Assembly: GCA_963978905.1 (NCBI GenBank)
Contig: OZ022261.1
Span: forward strand, 807,992-871,991
DNA from: Trichostrongylus colubriformis
Taxonomy: Eukaryota > Nematoda > Chromadorea > Rhabditida > Trichostrongylidae
Direction: 5' to 3'
Length of the DNA: 64,000 nucleotides
Shown here: positions 23,401 to 38,400 of the stretch, piece after piece
How the letters are laid out: the number at the start of each line of letters is the position of its first letter
How positions within the stretch are numbered: the first letter of the stretch is position 1
Notes under the pieces: generated by a model
Databases searched by the model: none
Told to the model about the DNA's origin: nothing
The model's input: the letters and a program-made list of their open reading frames with translations, nothing else
Made by a program: the position numbers and the translations under genes

Positions 23401-26400
23401 GCAGTACGCAACCAGTCCGTAGAAGGTGGATGATTTTCTCTAGTTACTCGATCGATTGTGACGAACTGAGCTTAAAAACTTTCAAAAATATCGTGAAAAG
23501 CTTTGCTGAAAAGTGTTCCGTACTTCGAGGAAGGTTCACATCAGTCTTTGCAGCTCTCACCGGGGAGCTGGTGACTTAATTATGCGACATTCTGTAGATC
23601 GTTGAACTCAACGCTTCGAGAAGAGTACGCTTCCAATTTTTTCCATTTTATTCATCTCAAACGAAGTTATGACGGTGCCACGGTTTGCGGCGATTATTCC
23701 GTCGCCAAGTGTCGATTTTTCAAAAAATGTGAGCGTTTATGTATTGGTGCTTTTCCCTGATTATCCATAAACTATTCTAAAATCAGTTGTAATAAAATAG
23801 TCGAAGGTAAAAACAGTCAACTGCTATCGGAGTGGGATACAGTCATCAATTTACGGGTTGAATGTCAATTAAAATTTGTGAATCCTATGAGAAGGATTAA
23901 CTAGTGAACGAAAGCCGGAGAAAGTCTACTACTATCACTATGAGAGAATATCCATGCAGCAAACGTGTATCTTCTGTTATTTTGACGTTCTCCTCTTATC
24001 TCTCCACCATGTTGTCATGCCAGTTCGCGAAATTGGCTTGGCATGAGGTCGAAGAGGTTGCTCAAGCCATTTCCAATATGTTCGTCGTTGATGAATTGAG
24101 CCCCTTTCTCGTTATTCGACAGCGAACAGAAAGGGTGATTGTCCGCTGGCGTAAGCTTTGGAAACTACGATGGGCTGCATCAATCGAGCCCCTTGAAAAG
24201 CTATATCAATGACGCTACGCCATGAGGTTAGCCGTGGTCGTGGAGCAGAATGACCCAACTATTTTGAGGATGTCTTCTTAGCTGTGTAACCTCACGTTCA
24301 GTGAAGCTGGGCAACAAGGACGTTCGATCTTCTTGTATTTCTCAGCGTTTTTTTTCGCTTTTGGAAGCTAGGAATGTGATTTGAAGCAACTCATATCCTT
24401 GCGGCGTATTCGACCATGAGGCCTCATCGTGCTCACATAGTGAATACTTTATTTGTAAAAATCGAAACTGTACTATTAATGTTCTTTTCGAGAGAAAGAT
24501 CTATTGAGGTGTATCTCTTTCAAAATGCATCCGAAAATTGCATTTTTTTTTTGAATTTCGGGTTTATGCGGTTCTTTTTCACCACCACTGCGACAATGCC
24601 GCAACAATGAAAGCAGCATTCCGATATTGAAGTTTCTGCCCTTGGCTATGATTGGGTGCTCGCCTTCCGGGCTTGAGAATTCATGACAAAGACGCAAAAG
24701 ATTATTCGGAATACGCTGGCTCACTGCCTGCCAATATTGGTGAATGATGCGCCCCAACGACGGGGGAGCCACAGTAAACTACATATTGGAGCTCCAAGCG
24801 AGGAAAAGCGTCAATTCGCCAACAAGTGGCATACGGACGATATGTAGAGGCGAATAATGCGGGAAATCAAAGTTACCTAGGTGATAATGACTGTCATTAC
24901 CTGAATATTGTTCAAGTTCTATTGGTGAAAGAGCTTTGAGATGCTTCATGCTATTCTTGTAGATTGCGAATAAAGAGCCGCCTTCTTTTTGAGGTATTCA
25001 GGATCTCATCTTCTCTCAAATTGCAATAACGTGATTAAAGCCGACCGCACACTTACAAGTTGGGCTAGAACACTCGAACTGGGTTGAGATCTGTGCACCT
25101 CACAGCAGTCACTCTATTTGCGTGGCGGCAAGTTCACAACGGGATTATTAAGGGATTTGTCGTCTGTGATGACCCGATTCGGTTGTCTTGTCCAACATTG
25201 TTCGGTTTTGTACGTTAATTTCTGTAATTGAAGTTATATCAGAAGTTTGTAATTGTCCCAGTGGCAAAACGTTGTCATATGCACGATTGTTGTGTTCATA
25301 ATTTTTCAGGCCCCAGCACAACAATGTGACTTTAACAAGTATGGCTATTGGTAATATGCCAAATCCAGGCATGTTCCTCGTACGTGGAGACTACATAACC
25401 AACTACAATGAGATATCGAACAGGTTACACCTTCCGCAACCTTTTCCCCTAATCATTATGTCAGGCCGCGCTCGAATTTTTAGTATCAGGAATCTAAGGC
25501 CGGATTCACATGTTGCGCACCGACGCCGGTGCCGGTGTCGGTGTGCAAAATATGAACGTGGCTTCAAATCTCTGTTAATAAGACCTCGTTACTCTTTTTA
25601 GTTTTTTCTTGAGTTGCGTGCTACGGTATGGGGAAGCCACTCTCACCAAGAGAAACGATCTCACTTCGCAGTTGAAAGTTGCTGGTTTGTTAACATTTTA
25701 GTACCTACTTCACGATACCTATAATGATTACACTCCACACACATCCTCGCCTGCACAAAAGTAGTTTTCTATCCAGGAGCGCAACCTTTCTTATCGTACG
25801 CTCATTTTGAGCACGACAGAAGATACCTCACGTTGTTCTTTGCAGTACGATTGTGTGAACGTGGTGGGCTGCTTAAATCCTCTTACTCTGATTTTTAAGT
25901 AGCCATAAAATCTATAATTTTATAAAATGTAAACCAAATCATATTACATTGAAGAGGAAAGGATGGATGGTTTGAGATTCGCTGCGTACAAAATTTGCCT
26001 ACCTTATGCTGCTTTGGTTCAGGTGGGCAAAGATTCTTATTTTTAAGATTAATTTGCGATTTTTATGAAGTACAGGTAATTGCTGACATGAGCGATGCGA
26101 GCAATAACACGCTCTATCTTCGACTCAAGTATCCACCACAGGTATGGCAACATTGAAGGCTTCATACTTTATCAAGTGTGCAGAAACCCACCCCTTCCCC
26201 CGCCACCCAGAAAAAAAACCATAGCTGCTAAGGGTGTGCAGCTTTTATAAGATGTCCCCCTCATTGCGCTCATCGCGACAGCAGCCATAGGCCGATTGCC
26301 CATTGCTACAATACTAAACGTAATTGATCGAAAAAAAGCGAAAAATGAAGGGAGAAGGGAGATGCGTTCCCTTCCTATTTCCATTATAACTCGTTATCTA

Positions 26401-29400
26401 GATATTTTTCCAGGGTGTGTGCCATTAGTACAGGAAGTTGGCATGGCCGCGTGTATCGCGTGAGGCTAAAGGTGTAGGCCAGGGGTGCCCTATGAGTAGA
26501 TCCCAGAAACGTTACAATGAGCGTAAAACACCGTCATTTCTTAGGCCCCAACTAACGACGCCTACATTTCGCAACCATCGTTGTACTTCGGAGTTCGCAA
26601 CGCGAAATCTTGTTCCTCATAGTATACACTATTTTCTGCTGTATTTGCATCATTCTCGATACTACTGTACCATCACTTTCCCAGAACAGTACAATCTACT
26701 ATCACTTTCCCAAAGATCGCGAGCTGAGCAAACAAATGGCTTTGGCTGGAACTTCGCGTGTAGGGGTTACCTTGTCACGAGCATGACCTCCATTTTTGAT
26801 GTTGGCGCTGATCCAACCGAGTTCTGTGCTACACGGAGGTTATCTGGGGCGCTGAAAATGATAGGATATTCATTTGAAGCACCTGCGTCGTAGTTGCACC
26901 GGCGCCACTACTCATCGTGGATCTAAATGGCTTTTGCTTGAAAAGTAAATGATCAGCATACTGAATTACCTCTATCTAGGTGTTGAACGAATTGGGTGAT
27001 AAAAAGTTGTAGCATTAAATTGGTGCAAATGAGGCCAAATGGCGTTGCTGTCTAAAATGGAGATTGTGTATTCGTGGCCAGCGCTCCAGATGCTCATTAG
27101 CTTTTTTCTCTGTGGACAGCTATCAGCTGCCGGCTCTCGTCTGAGAACCATGAACTCCTTCAACCTTTAGGGTTAGATGAAAACATTAGGAAGAACACGT
27201 CGTTCAAGTTTGTGGGAAAAACAATAGCAAAAGTGGTCTACGGTCATGGCTCTTCATATTCCATACTGGTCATCCCCTCAGCACGACCACTCCGTCTCTC
27301 CGTGATCACTTCTCTAGGCTTCAGAGTTCAGACAATTGAATGGCCCATCGTAGTGATATCGCCAACGGAAAGTTTCTAATATTCTGATTTTAGCGATTCG
27401 AATGGTTTGCTTCCTGGAAAAGGTAGCAAGAGGAGGGAGGGCATGTTGCGATATCTTTTTTTAGATTTGTTTGGGTGTTCTATAAATTTTGTCAAGGTGA
27501 GCTGTTGGCGTGCCGATGGTTTGAAAACCACTGGGGCGATGTGAAGAAATATTTCCAGATTCATCACGTACATGTAGGGCGATAAAGGGATGATGACATT
27601 TTGTAGTCAGTTACGTATTCGTATGATTTACGATGGAGAAACAGCGCACTGAAGTTTTGAAGGTCTGGCAAGCTGTGCCGCGCTCCCAGCAATGTCGTAA
27701 TAAAAATCGCCGTGTTGTCAATATGGAACAGTGCAAAGAATGGGTGAGTTTAAATTTGATGGTCGTCATGATTGCTGCATGAGGAGCTACAAAACAGGTG
27801 CGGATATCGTTCTAGCTTTTATATTAGTTGCATGCTACTTGCTACTATCTTGACAAATTAGGGATATGTAAATGTTCTCTCTCAACATTTAGTTATCGGC
27901 TTTCATGCACATAACCTCCAATCGGAGAACAGCACCGCGAAAACAGCTGAAATATTTGTTTAGATAGCCCAACATACCACTACTGCCTTGAAAGCAATAT
28001 GCTCTGATCCGGTGTTGTACGGTAGTGCCTCAGGGAGAGCGCTGACACCATGCCCAAATCATCCAGTACTGGCGAGAATATCTTTCGCGCTTACGCTCAT
28101 TCAGAGGGTTTTTCGTCTTCAGGGTTTGATAATATAAGTGATAAAATCGAAACACATTTCATGTTAGCCACGCAGACCTCTTTAGCAGAGAGCATGTGAA
28201 AAATAAGGAGTAACATTATTTTTTTAGAAATTAGTGATGCTATCAAATAATTGATAAAATGACGTTAGGTACACCGGTGTCGCATCTCTAGCGCGCATGT
28301 ATCTAACCAGTTGGGTGGAGCACACTACTGTGCGCGTAATATTATGGGCGTCAATGGGTCGATCGGAACTGCTTTTGTTTATGAATCTACCCAGTACCCA
28401 TTGCCAGATCACGTACTGCCCATTGTGGGCGGGTTTCCTCTTATTTTGAGTGTGTTTGAGATAACTACATTGGTCGTTTCTGTCAATTTTTCATGGTCTC
28501 AGAACTGCGTTGAAACCGAGTCATGACTTTTTGTTATACGCTCCCACTCAGAGTGCTCTCCACCCACTGTGCCTAGCCCTCTTTCATGGATAATCATGGC
28601 TAACCTTGGCCCATCTTTACCTCATCTTTGAACCAATGTCGGACCAAGCGAGCAGATTTGGACCCAAGGACCGAACGTTTCGATGCGCCGCCCACCATGT
28701 GCGGAGCTGACAGTAAGCTTGGTCCACGTGTGGTCTTCACTTCTTGTCGCGTGCCCTACCCATCGCAAACTTTTTCTCATCTCCATAGGTTGTTTTTCAC
28801 GTAACGTTCAAGCCTCGCCCACCACTACAAACGCTACGCCCACTGTGCTCAGGAATCTTTCGTGATCTTCAGAAACTCGTTCCTGACCTTCATCCATCTT
28901 CTCTCCACCTTTCGGGCGCATTCGAACCCTAGAAAACGGGACATTCAGGTGCACACCCCGCCGACCGTGGACGAAGCTTGAGTCTTTACTTCTTGTTCCA
29001 TGCCCTACTCGTACCACTCTGTCCCCATCTCCACACGTCGTTTTCATATAATACCTAATTTTGTGACAGACGGACGGACGGAGGGGGAGAGGGAGAAGTA
29101 CAGACAGACGAAGCGTTTTATATATAGTAGAGATTGCAACGAGTGCTTGAGACTCATTCCTACCCCTTCTGAGCAAAGACATAAAGATACACTGATTTTG
29201 TAGAATATTATTCTGATGATGTCGTATTATAGTGTGCACAGACATCCCATTAATTCAAACCCCCTTCCCTTGTACGACTGGATCCTGTGGTGCATGCGGG
29301 TATAACGTTTCAGGTCCGTGTGTTGAAATGGCCGGGTGACGTCCGATCAAATGGATGCTCAAGCGAGGCTTTGGCTGACTGCCAATACATTCGTGTAACT

Positions 29401-32400
29401 TTCCCTAAGAAGAATGAAGAGGGAAATGATGTGAGTACACTTCAAATTGATATCACTCAATCAGTTCAAACATGGAAAAAAGAATGATGGGTATTTTGAT
29501 ACCTTTTTTTTGCTTATGACTTTCTTTATGCTTTTTTCTCCGAAAACGGAGGAAAACGGAAGCGTATGTCGTTGGTTTAGCTCACCCACTCTCAAAGAAC
29601 AGGGTTTGCAAATTTTCAAAATCTGATTCGGAAAAGTAGTCCTCAATTGACCTGTGTGCCAGAGGGGACTCATCACCTGACGCTTATTATAAGCAAGTAT
29701 GGACCAGTTCATACTCAATTACAGTAGTGTGGTGCGTGCAGTACCATGCTTGCTGTTTATACAGGGGGTGCCTATAGAAAAAAGCAATTTTCCTCTCCAC
29801 TTCCAACCTTACTTTAATCGAGCTTCAGCAACTCTGACGAGGTGTTTCCATCCCCGAATTCAAGCACACCTCCTATGTACTATCGGTAAACTCCGTAACA
29901 GCCTCCTGCACAGGGTGGGGAGATTATTTCAAGTGAACATCATGTATCACCTCAACACGGCAAAATCGGAGATTTCTTCGCCCTCGTTCAGAACCTCGCT
30001 GAGGTTTGTTCACTATGGGTACCTAGGGTAATTCATATTGGGTGGAGTTCCTAAGCAATCTGTTTTTTCCGGGTTCCCAGCGCCCTTAGTTTCCAGGAAC
30101 CAGAACGTAACGTTACCACTGAAACCTCTCCGGAGGGGGGCTTGAGGTATGAAAAATGATAGTTCGGATCATAGCAGCGTTGTCCGAGGAGATAGGGTTC
30201 TGTGACTTACATGAACCGAGGGGCCGATCCTTAGGAAGCTCCCACAAAAGACCTACCAAGGAACCTTGCTCCACGGTTTCAAGCGGACCCTGATACCGTA
30301 GGTGCTCTGAGACCCGACTACGCCGACTGAAGGCTCCGTATTTCGATGAAGGCGAAAGTGGAGAGTCTCAGCTCGCTCTTGTTTCTAAAAGAACATTTCG
30401 GAAATAATTCGTCCTAATACTTTCATCTCTTTCGTTTCCCTGTTTTGTATACATAGCGGATGTGACCCGTGGCCAAAATTACTCTTTTTTTGGCACCCCC
30501 TGTATGTGGAGTTTCTCGCAATGTCTGCAGCGATTTTAGCAGCCAACATACCACCTGCTTTCTATCATCTCCCGTCTCATGCAACGCTCCACTTCGAAGG
30601 TCTATTTCGGATCCGTTTATACTACTCGTCGCGAACTTGCACCTGAGACGAGTATACGAGCAGTTGGCTCTTTTCGTGCAGACTACGCTGCCAAGGTTAC
30701 TGGTCAAGGTTCCATTTCTTGATGGTGTTTGTTTATTTTGACTTATGTCAGGCACTGGTTTCACGTGGATGCGCTGTGTCTGATCAACTCCTTCTAAACA
30801 ATGATAAGGTGGACGCAGAAAGTAATTTAGTCGATTGCCACCTATTTTTTGACAGGGTGCGATGGTGCATGAAGGTATGCGAGGGTGCACTAAGGTACAA
30901 AATCTAAGGACGAAAGTAACTTCAACATGTGTCGTACTGCTATGAAAAGAACTCAGTCAAACTTGGCAGGGAAATAGAAACAATTGCGTCCAGTAAGGGC
31001 AGAAGGTAATTGATAGAAATACGCAGTGGTGCAACAAATAGGAAAAAACCAAAAGACAGATACAGGAATACATGAATGTACAATGTCCACTGAAGATTAC
31101 AAGAAGCTGAACATGGTTTAAATATTGTTTGTGAACAGCGAACTTGACCGTGCCATGGCCCCTTTCCATGCTGGTCACAAAATTAGTAAGGCATTATGAT
31201 GGGGCTGGGCTAACTCTTTCAACTGTGGGATCGACAACTTCTGGATGTATTTGGTGCTTACACGCACACAGGACGTACAGTACGTATTGCAGTACGACAG
31301 TGCGTCTCTCCAACGCCTGTCACACGTGGCCAGAGTCAATCGAAGGGCAATGGATCTATCGTATATGCTTTTGTTGCAAGAGCCTCTCCGCCTTCTGTTC
31401 GAGCGATGGAGTATTTTCCTCGATAAAAAATAAAGTTTGCATCGAATGCACACTTGAGAATATCCATACAAAGAGGAGCGCAGGGTCGCAATGACGTTGA
31501 CATGACTAATGTGCACGTTGACATGACGAGTGTGCCATGAAAAATTCGCAGGTGAGAACGCCCGAGTAGCATTATGCCTCCCAGCGCCACGACATTTGGG
31601 CCTTCGAGATGATCACGTTCGACAAGGTTACTGTGAGCAGTAAGGATCTCACCCCTGGCCATATGGGAGTCATCCATAATTATCTCCCAAACTGAATCTT
31701 CTTTCTCACAGAAGAGAAGATCGCTCCTCGTTAGTCCATCCCTTTACTTTCGACACCGTCGTTTTCCGAACCCATTGTGCTGGTCATCAGGCAAAGGATA
31801 GACGCTGTTCCACTTTTGAGTGTGGTGAGTGCTTTGTTGCATCATCAAATGATATTACCGATTCACGTAAGTCGCTTCTTGCCTGTTGCTCAATGCAGCA
31901 ATCATCTGTTCTTGTACTTGATTGTATTTAACCACGCAGCAAAGTTTGTGGCTCAGTACCCTTCCTGTTCACGTGTAGTAGCGCAAGACCAGATTTCTCG
32001 GTGACAATAGTCAAACTTAATCCATCTTTCCGTACTCGTTGATTAATTCGTTGATTAATGTGAATTCCAAACCATAAAATGTCACTTTCTGGCCATAATG
32101 TGATGATGAGCACCACCGCAATCACTGCTTCTCCAAGGGTGTGCGTGTGCAATTTTTGTACAGCTTACTCGTTAGCACCTTTATCTCACACATGCCTCAA
32201 GCCTTTCTCGCACCTCCTTCGCACCTTAAGGTGCTGAGTGACCTCGCTTAATTGGCTGCTCTGCCTATTGATGTCTTATCTACACGACTGAGAATGAAAC
32301 AGTTAGGAAACTTATGATCGATTAAATGTGTCAAAATTAATGATGTGTTGATACATATACCATTGGATGAAAGATGGGAATGGAGCTGGCTCTACAACAG

Positions 32401-35400
32401 AACTGGTAGGCGACAAATGTATGAGGCCATCACCCTATTTATTTATTTATTTATTTATTATGCACACATGGTGCGCTATAACATCAGGCAATAATAGAGT
32501 AGTTTCAAGGAAAGAAGGGAACACACTAGACGCAATTAAGCAACATGATACACCTATGGGTGTACCCCGGCTAGATTTACGCTAGAAATCTTCAATATCA
32601 ACTATGGCTTGTAAGTCAACTTCTCTTAACTAGCTTCTCAACGTATGGGTATATGACTCCTAGTGCACATCTGTTAGCAATAGTCGGATCCATCTAGCAC
32701 CTCGAAAAATAGCGAATTATGGCCTTAAGTTGAGATTTGTGTTTAGTTAAGGGCACTGTGAGGAAATGTAAGTTGCGCGGCCCATGTTTGGTCTGAATAC
32801 CCAATATTAACTTGACCTCAATTTGAATTTGCCTTCCAACATCTTGAAATTGAACACAATATCACCAAACACTCTCGTATAGTACAGTAATGACGTGACT
32901 TGATCTGATGTAAATGGTTCTTGTAATCAGATAGATGGCGTGATGTAGCATGAGGATCACATTGATATTACAAGATTCTAGTGAAGGTTTGCTGAATTTT
33001 TTTCAATTCTAACTTGCTTTCTTACTGTAAGGTGCCATATCAGCGGACCATTTTCTAGTATAGAAACAACATATGCTTTGTAGAGTTTTAGCAAAATTAA
33101 AACATTATTGTTATGGTGTTCCTACTTATCATAAAAAGAGTGGTGAAAGCTTTTGAACAATATTATCCACATGGTGCGTAAAGTCTAGATAACCATCAAT
33201 TAGAAACCCCAAATCACGCACTTCACAAGATGTACCGATAGTAAAATCTTCAAAAGTGTATGGAATCGAAGTTTTCCCAGAATTAACTTGTATTCCCCAA
33301 GTCGTGGCCCGCTCCATCATGCTGTATGTAGACTGGGTAAGAGCTTGGTGAACACAGTCATGGTTATCGTCGTTGTAGATCCCGTATAGGTATTTAATGT
33401 CATCTGCATACATCTCAGTTTTTACTAATGGATGTGTACATAGATAAGAAGGTAAGTGATAGGTATATACCGAAATAGTAAAGGTGGCAATACTACTTCT
33501 TGTGGAACACCAGTGAAACAGGCGCATCTTCGCAGAAAGTGCTTCCCTACTTCTAAGTACATACATATGTTTGCCTTTTGAGTAGGATCGGATCTAACTT
33601 AGGACGGACTCCTCAATTTCCAGCTGTCGCAGTTTTGAAACTGGTCAGCGGCTGCTATTTAAAATTATGTTGTTCAAAATATACGAAAGGGTTCTCAGTT
33701 GAGTAAGTATGCAAAATAATCAAACAAATCGATTCGTTACGATGAAGGACCAATTTCTACTAGTATTGAACTCATAATTTGCAGGTGAAGTATTTGGGCA
33801 TCAGTGATTCGCTGTAGCATTGCACAATGTGCGTCACTGCATGCCTACAGAGAAGTTGATCAGTTGCATAATACCTGTAGTGCCTTTTGTTCGTGATGCT
33901 CTACCACAATGAGTGTGTAACAATCGCTGTCGAGAAGAAGCCAACACACAGAGCAATTAATTAAGCGAGGTCAACCAGTTTACTGAGGTACGAAGTAGGT
34001 GCTAGAGAGGTGCGAGGTAAAGGTGCTAGCGACAATTCCGTACAAAAGCCCCACTTCCCTTCTCCACTGACAAACTGTCTCTTTCAGAGGTGACGTGCAA
34101 GTGATCCGCCCAACGTTCCGAGAGGTCAGGACGCCAGTGTTGCTTGGCGGGTGATTCACTTTGGAAACAGCGAAATTAACTACTCTTCCCATCCTCATCC
34201 GTCTTCATATTACGAACGGTTAAAGTCACTAAATTCTACCTATTCCACGCATCTGATCTTCTTCTAATTGAAGATTGTATTTAATTGAAGATGTCACAAT
34301 ATAGTCATTTATATATCAACTCAACAACATTTGACTCTACAAATTCCTATCTTCATTCCTTGGCCTATATCTTTGACATAAGTAAACCTGCAACGTAGCC
34401 AAGAAATCAGTAGTATATCAATCCTCTTGCGAGGAGAATTCTGACATGGGCAACCTGACCTCACACCATCCATCGTCACTCGCCACACACCCCTCTTTCA
34501 GATCTTACACTGCCTGAATGCGGGACTTACACATGGCGCCTATCCAGGTTTCTGTGCCTGACTGTAGAGAACAAGGCGACATGATTTTGCTCTTTCATTA
34601 ATTGCTCCCGAGTTGTGGATATATTTCGTAGCACACCTATTTCGTCCTTAGGTTTTATCAGTGTACATAGGAATAGGGAATATGTGAGCCACTTCAGGAA
34701 TGCAGTCGGGCCTGTGAAGAAGCCTTGGAAAATTTGTTATGTGCAATAGATGAAAGACGAATCATGGACCTACTTCGTGCTTTCCACCAAATGTATTCTG
34801 TGAGTGGTTCTTCGTTTGTGAGGACTTTCATGTTCTTTACATGATGTATAATTCACAGCGAATCGATCATTAATCTCCAATAAACCATGATGGCGATACG
34901 ACGTACCTTTTACCTGGTTTTACGTGCCTAACGAACACTTCCTCATTCTCCGCACCGGGTCTCTCTTTGAACCGTGACAGTCCTTCGGGAGTCCATTCTA
35001 GTCTTTCTCATCCATCTGTTATTACCTTCACCCAACTCGATATATTCGATATCGCCCATGTGGACATCATTCGTGGATTCGCAGCGCAGATATGGAGCGC
35101 TTGTGGTAGCATTTTCTGATCTTCAGTTGGATCTTCTCTCATCTACCAGTTTCCAGTTGTATGTAGATAGGTTCTAGCACATTTTTAGCGTGTGAACGAA
35201 TGATATTTTCCTGCTTGTTGTTGAAAAATCAGATCTTAGCCCGCGGGAGATGCTGATGGAACCCTTTGCAGGAAGACTTCATACAGTGAGCACCGTTTTC
35301 TGTTTGTTAATATCCATTACCTATATATAAACCATAGGTTTGGTGTGTTTGTTTGTCTGTGTGTACATATGTCTGTTCGTCGTATAATGCATTCTTGACT

Positions 35401-38400
35401 GAACTGCAGCGTGGAGAGGTCGGGCAAGTTAGGACTGGGTAGGGGCTGACTAAAGTATACGGAGCACATAAGAACCAAGCCTTACTCCGCTCACTTTGGG
35501 CGGGGCTTACACGGAAGTTGCCGGTGCTCAAGCTTGAGTCCACTCTTGGGTGCCAAAATCCATTATCCATTACCTATACAGGGGGTGCCAAAAAAAAGTA
35601 ATTTTGCCCACGGCTCACATCTCCCAATTATACAAAACATAGGGAAACGAAAGAAATGAAAGTATTGGGGCAAAATATTCCCGAAATGTTCCTCTAAAAG
35701 CAGGAACAAGCTGAGACTCACTACTTTCATTTTCATAAAAATATAGAACCTTTTAGCGGCGCAGTCGGGCTTCGGAGCACCCACGGTATCAAGGTCCCCT
35801 TAAAACAGTGGAGCCGGGTTCCATGGTAGGTCTTTTGTGGGAAGCTTCCTAAGGATTGGCCCTTCGGTTCATAGAAGTCACAGAGCCCCTGCTGCTTGGA
35901 CAATGCTGTTATGATCCGAAGTATCATTTTCATGCCCAAATCCGCCTCCGGAGGGGTTTCAGTGGTAAGTGCACGTTTTGGCTCTTGGAAACTAAGGGCG
36001 CTGGGAGCCCGGAAAAAACGGGATCCTAAAGAACACCACCCAGTATGAATCCCCTTAGGTACCCAGAGTGGACGGACCCCAGCAAGGTTGTGAACGAGGG
36101 CGACGAAATTTCCGATTTTGCTCAGTTGAGGTGACACATCTTGTTCACTATTTCCTCGCTCCCGTTCCTGCTCGTGCAGAAGGCTGCCACGGAGTATAGT
36201 GATAGAGTGAGGTCTGCTCTTGAATCTGGGGATGAAAATACCTCAACAGAATTTGCTGTAGTACGACTAAAGTGGGGTGAAAGTGGACGAGACAAAATTA
36301 CTTTTTTTTTTGGCACCCCCTGTATATAAACCAGAAATTCGCTGTGTTCGTTTGTCAGTGTGTGTCTGTTCGTCGCATAATGCATTTTGTCTGAGCTGCA
36401 GCCTGGAGAGGTCGTACAGGTTAGTTCGGTAGGGGCTGGCTAGTGTACGGAGCACATAAGAACTAACCTTAGCTCCGCCTACCGTGGGCGGAGCTTGCGC
36501 GACATGTCGATGCTCATATTTGAGTCTTTGCTTGGGTCCAGGAATCGACAATGTCGGGAAGGGTCTGTTCAGGTTGGGCAAGTTGGGATTCGGTGGGGAC
36601 CGACCAAAGTGTGCGGAGCACACAAGAACTAAGCCTGCCTCTTTCTACCGTGGGCGAGGCTTGCACTGAAATGCCGGCTGCTCACATTTAAGTCCTCGTC
36701 TAGGTTCCAAAAGCCCACGTGTTGGGAAAAGATGAGCTCAGACGATTCGCCAAAGCTCAAAAGGGACAGACGCGGGGGAAGCTGTGACATGAGCGTACTT
36801 TCGGCCTAATCTGTCTTTCCGTCTGACCGTGCGTTTGTCACAAAATCGGAATCGGGTCAGTGCCAGTCAAGGTACTCTCGCAGTGAGTGGAGCGTATGCT
36901 GAATAGGCAGTGTTTGTGTAAAAGCGTTGTTCGGTGATTCCGGAGCCCAGGGCATGACTCATCAAAGATGAGAAATACAGCACCTCCTGCGGACTATGAA
37001 ATGATACATAGGCACTCAGACCGAAAAATTTTGGCCTGGTTCCGAAATGTCGGTAAGAATGGTTTGCGGTAAACCATGGAGTTCTGAAGGGAAGAAAGGG
37101 GACGCGCCCGTAATAGGACAGGGAGTATCCTTAATGGGCGGTACTTTGAAAATGCGTGGTCGGCCTTCGGTACAGCATAGAAAAAAGCAGGATATGCAGT
37201 AGGACTTTTCCCGTTACGTGAAAAGAGGTCAGAGAAGGGATGGGGAGTTGTGGGAATTGATCATGGGTGCAGAAACGTTAGCTCGAGTGTTCACAGCCAT
37301 TTGTTACCGCTCCCTGTTGCTCTGTGTGGCAAATACAGAGTCATGGAAGGTGACGATGGGTAAATAGGCTAAGGTGAACATGGAGCTACTGGAAGAGTTT
37401 AGTGGAAGAAAGACGATGATAGAGGTATCAAGGGTAACTAAATTTCTAAAGTGATGGTGATAGGGGTACTGTGGGTGATAAAGTTTGTGAAGTGAGCCGT
37501 CAAATGAATGCTGTAGGTCTGAAATAGTTATATGCGGCGAATTCGTGGTGAAGAGAGCGTGTCGTTGCTCATAGGTGGCTCGGCCCCTTCCAGCTTTGAC
37601 AAGATGACAACTTCTCATCAGATTCATTCTTATGAAGAATCTCACGAGACGACCCAATACAGAGACCATGTAATACGACTTGAATGATAGATAAAACTCG
37701 ACAGTTCTAGTGACTCATCCCCTTTTATCCTGTTGCTTTTGCTGCTCCCGCCTTCACCGCCGTCCATCGTAATGCGGACCATGACAGAGCGCCTCTGAGC
37801 TTTGGAGAGGACGCCTTTCAACAGCTGCTACCCATTTAAGCGTGTCTCGCCCCTTTTTGCAATAGCTGACACCGGGATCATCGATGGAAAAAAATCTTAT
37901 TCTTATGCTTTTGACCTTTCGTTCACTTTTGTATTACTAAACATTTCGACTTTCTTTTCATACTCAGCTCAACCGTGCCTACTACTGCCTTGAAAGAGGA
38001 CCGTCTTTAATTGGCCATGGGATGCAAGTAGGGTTGTTCTTATAGTGCCAGTCAAAGCCGATGATGGGTTGAAGTACACTGCGTATCATCTATCCACTGG
38101 AGCTTCTCTGCTCTCCAATGCGGGCGGAACGCGCGCAATAATCGGCTTGCCGCTCACCAGTCGGCCCCTTAGGCCGCTTTCATACCCAGCGAAGGCAGAA
38201 TGTGTCTGCGTCCACAGGCAGCAAGGCAGAGTGGCACGGTGGAACTGCAGAGACGATGCAGGCAACAAGAAAAGTGGTGTAGACGGAGACGCAGAGACAC
38301 GCAGCCACGCCCTGCCGCTGGCACAGCAGCGTATGAACGCGGCTTGACAAAGCCGGCGAAGCCAGCATTGTGGGCACCCGGACCCCAGAAGGACAATTCG

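Noticed and set aside
23904..24212. 102-codon plus-strand frame
   Set aside because: Overlaps, antisense, a mariner remnant with LLHD-like and C-terminal blocks.
30423..30890. 155-codon minus-strand frame
   Set aside because: Antisense of RdRP exons 9-10, which carry the conserved SRG...SDQLL motif.
30875..30894. extension of RdRP exon 10 to the later GTAC site
   Set aside because: Would leave phase 2, incompatible with exon 11; the AAG|GTATGC donor is in phase and closer to consensus.
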